Notes under the pieces: generated by a model
What the model saw: only the letters and a program-made list of their open reading frames with translations
Database searches by the model: none
What the model was told of the DNA's origin: nothing
Translations under genes and position numbers: made by a program
Assembly (NCBI GenBank): GCA_964492845.1
Contig: CAZBMZ010000012.1
Location: forward strand, 62,001 to 126,000
Origin: JADJPF01 sp964492845
GTDB lineage: Bacteria > Acidobacteriota > Blastocatellia > Chloracidobacteriales > JADJPF01
DNA: 64,000 nt
Reading direction: 5' to 3'
In this document: positions 62,242 through 64,000 of the stretch, piece after piece
Numbering within the stretch: position 1 is the first letter of the stretch
How the letters are laid out: each line of letters begins with the position of its first letter

Positions 62242-62340
62242 TATATTTTTCTCCTAAATAAAACTGCATACTTTTTATAAATGCAACTCCTAGGCCAATA
62301 AAATATTATTGTTAACTAATTGTATTTAATAAATTTAGAT

Positions 62341-62376
62341 GAACAAATAAAATTAAATTTCTTATTTTATTTGTTC
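62341..62376. repeat. 13-bp perfect inverted repeat (orphan hairpin)
   Basis: GAACAAATAAAAT (62341-62353) and ATTTTATTTGTTC (62364-62376) are perfect reverse complements with a 10-base spacer. No gene ends here on either strand, so it is an orphan terminator-like or cruciform element. Confidence 0.6.
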
Positions 62377-62460
62377 AATTTTGGGAAAAGTATGTTTTAG
62401 ATTTGGGACAAAGTTTATTAAAGAAATTTAGTAAGAAAAGAAAAACTTTAATTGCTCTTA

Positions 62461-62476
62461 ATGAATGCGCATTCAT
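62461..62476. promoter_or_regulatory. 16-bp perfect palindrome, operator-like
   Basis: ATGAATGCGCATTCAT at 62461-62476 is an exact palindrome. The TGAATG half site with its mirror resembles the operators of several TetR-family regulators, including some that respond to fatty acids. It lies 65 bases upstream of the M1 aminopeptidase start. Confidence 0.45.
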
Positions 62477-62541
62477 CTCGAAAAAAAAAAGTATTTTGTG
62501 GTAAATTTGCTTTTTTACTTGTAGCTTTCTCGGAGGTTTAA

Positions 62542-64000
62542 TTGAAAAATAATATTGATCCGTTGTTTCACTTCCTTTTTTTAGACTTACGTTTTAGCGG
62601 TGAACTAAATCTTTATAAACCTTTCAAAGTTGACCGCGACCCTGTAGAACACTCTAGCCGCCAAGCACGCAATCGACTAATTGACATTGAAGATATTAAG
62701 TTGGACTTAAATATTGATGAAAAAGAAAAATCGCTTGTTGGAAAAGCAACCATCACATTTAGACCTTTTCTAAATGCTTTAACACAAATAGAGTTAGACG
62801 CAGCTTATTTGTCAATAAAAGAAGTTTTATCAGGTGACAAATCTTTATCGTTTGAAACCTACCCAACTAAATTACTGATCACTTTAGATAGAGCTTATAA
62901 AAATACAGAAAAAGTAACTATTTCAATTAGCTACTGTGCTAAACCACAAAAAGGAATGTTTTTTGTCCAACCAGATCAAAATTATCCTAACCGCCCTTAT
63001 CAAGTTTGGACACAAGGCCAACCTGATGATAGTGCTTATTGGTTTCCCTGCTATAACTCCCCAGGGGATAAGTACACTTCAGAAATTCGAGTTACAGTAA
63101 ACAGTAAATTTACAGCTATTTCCAATGGTCGACTTATAGAGGTAAATGAAGATAAAAAGGAAAAAACTAAAACTTTTCTTTGGCGACAAGCCCAACCTCA
63201 TTCAAGTTATTTAATCTCCTTAATTGTAGGCGAGTATGAGCAAGTTAGCTCAGAAGTTGCAGGATGCGAGTTTTCTTACTTAATCTATCCTGGGCAAAAA
63301 GACAAAATAGAAAAAATCTTTGGTCGAACGGCTGAAATGTTTCAACTTTTCTTAGAAAAATTTGGCTATCCCTACCCATTTGATAAATATAGCCAAACCC
63401 TAGTATCTGACTTTACTTTTTCCGGTATGGAAAACACTTCTGCAACAACACTTACAGATATTTTATTAGAATGGGCATTAACCAAAGATTCTACCTCTCA
63501 AGATATTTCTCACGATGAATTAATTGCTCATGAGCTAGCGCATCAATGGTGGGGAAACTTAGTTACTTGTAAGTCGTGGCATCATAATTGGTTAAATGAA
63601 GGTTTTGCATCTTATTCAGAAGTTATTTGGCGTGAACATGCTTTTGGTAAAGAAGATGCAGCCATGTATCGATTACAAGACTATAATGAATATCTGCGCC
63701 AAGACTTAGGCGAAACCCGCCGAGCAGTAGTTTTTGACCGCTATGGCTATTCTGTAGAACTTTTTGACCGTCATGCTTATCAAAAAGGCTCGCTTATTGT
63801 TCATATGTTGCGTAAAGAACTAGGCGATGAAGCTTTTTTTGCTGCTATTAAACATTACCTACATAAACATGCCTTTAAGACAGTAGAAACACATGACTTA
63901 AAGATTGCAATAGAAGAAGTTACCGGACGTGAACAAGACACTTTCTTTCAACAATGGCTCTACAAGGCAGGTTATCCAGAATTTAGTGTTACAAGTAATT
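62542..64000 (+). CDS. M1 family aminopeptidase, N-terminal part (cut by right edge)
   Basis: The frame is open from the TTG at 62542 to the window end, 486 codons. The start is chosen because GGAGG at 62532-62536 stands five to six bases upstream and the protein begins as family members do (NRLIDIEDIKLDLNIDE). The gluzincin motifs are complete: GMENTSATTLTD near 296, the zinc-binding HELAHQWWG near 331, and the third ligand in NEGFASYSE about 18 residues later. It belongs to the M1 group that removes N-terminal residues from peptides. There is no clear signal peptide, so it may be cytoplasmic. The C-terminal part is outside the window. Confidence 0.9.
   Translation, partial: MKNNIDPLFHFLFLDLRFSGELNLYKPFKVDRDPVEHSSRQARNRLIDIEDIKLDLNIDEKEKSLVGKATITFRPFLNALTQIELDAAYLSIKEVLSGDKSLSFETYPTKLLITLDRAYKNTEKVTISISYCAKPQKGMFFVQPDQNYPNRPYQVWTQGQPDDSAYWFPCYNSPGDKYTSEIRVTVNSKFTAISNGRLIEVNEDKKEKTKTFLWRQAQPHSSYLISLIVGEYEQVSSEVAGCEFSYLIYPGQKDKIEKIFGRTAEMFQLFLEKFGYPYPFDKYSQTLVSDFTFSGMENTSATTLTDILLEWALTKDSTSQDISHDELIAHELAHQWWGNLVTCKSWHHNWLNEGFASYSEVIWREHAFGKEDAAMYRLQDYNEYLRQDLGETRRAVVFDRYGYSVELFDRHAYQKGSLIVHMLRKELGDEAFFAAIKHYLHKHAFKTVETHDLKIAIEEVTGREQDTFFQQWLYKAGYPEFSVTSN

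Larger units (their letters stand above)
62242..62541. other. Intergenic region between divergent genes with two symmetric elements
   Basis: The 300 bases between the minus-strand TPR gene and the M1 peptidase hold a 13-bp inverted repeat and a 16-bp palindrome, listed separately, plus an A10 run at 62481-62490. No coding frame is supported. Confidence 0.5.

Overview
The window is an AT-rich, gene-dense bacterial chromosome segment with 44 intact or partial protein genes, one selenocysteine-type recoded gene and one frameshifted gene. I see no rRNA, tRNA, CRISPR array or insertion sequence. The mix of genes suggests a low-GC, aerobic, Gram-negative-type member of the Acidobacteriota: a pilB-pilT-pilC-pilS-pilR run, an alternative complex III operon fused to an A2-type cytochrome oxidase operon, and many secreted TPR, DUF4388 and DUF1579-like proteins. 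This is inferred from gene content only.

Layout: 1-911 holds the C-terminal part of a protoporphyrinogen oxidase. 1209-8216 has a MltD-like lytic transglycosylase, a GT87-type membrane glycosyltransferase, a DUF4388 protein, a DinG/XPD-type helicase and a secreted TPR protein. 8474-16872 is the type IV pilus motor and control block (PilB, PilT, PilC, PilS, PilR). 17135-19127 is an ECF sigma factor, its zinc-binding anti-sigma factor and a secreted DUF4097-like protein. On the minus strand, 19148-22177 carries a peroxiredoxin-like gene with an in-frame TGA at the redox cysteine position, QueG and an M28 peptidase.

22624-30455 is a tight plus-strand operon of SWIM zinc-finger protein, DUF5691 protein, MoxR-type AAA+ ATPase, DUF5682 protein and VWA protein, followed by a DUF971 protein. 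30606-36098 is mixed: a TIG-domain membrane protein, an exonuclease, a broken Rpn-like nuclease, an acyl-CoA synthetase and a secreted protein. 36344-37543 is serA. 37627-50370 (minus strand) is a 12-gene respiratory operon: ActA to ActF, a small membrane protein, SCO, and cytochrome oxidase subunits II, I, III and IV.

50892-54459 has a secreted TPR protein and a DUF389 membrane protein. 54536-59052 (minus strand) encodes four pilin-like proteins, FimT/GspH, PilV, PilW and PilX, which probably form a minor-pilin tip complex for the pilus machine encoded at 8-16 kb. 59450-62241 has a TPR membrane protein, a STAS protein and a secreted TPR/DUF1579-like protein. From 62542 an M1 aminopeptidase runs off the right edge.

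The observations most worth following up are the probable selenoprotein with a hairpin just behind its TGA, the five-gene MoxR-VWA-DUF5682-DUF5691-SWIM module, and an rpoE leader RNA able to pair an upstream 11-mer with the start codon region. There is also an orphan promoter-terminator pair that could encode a small RNA.
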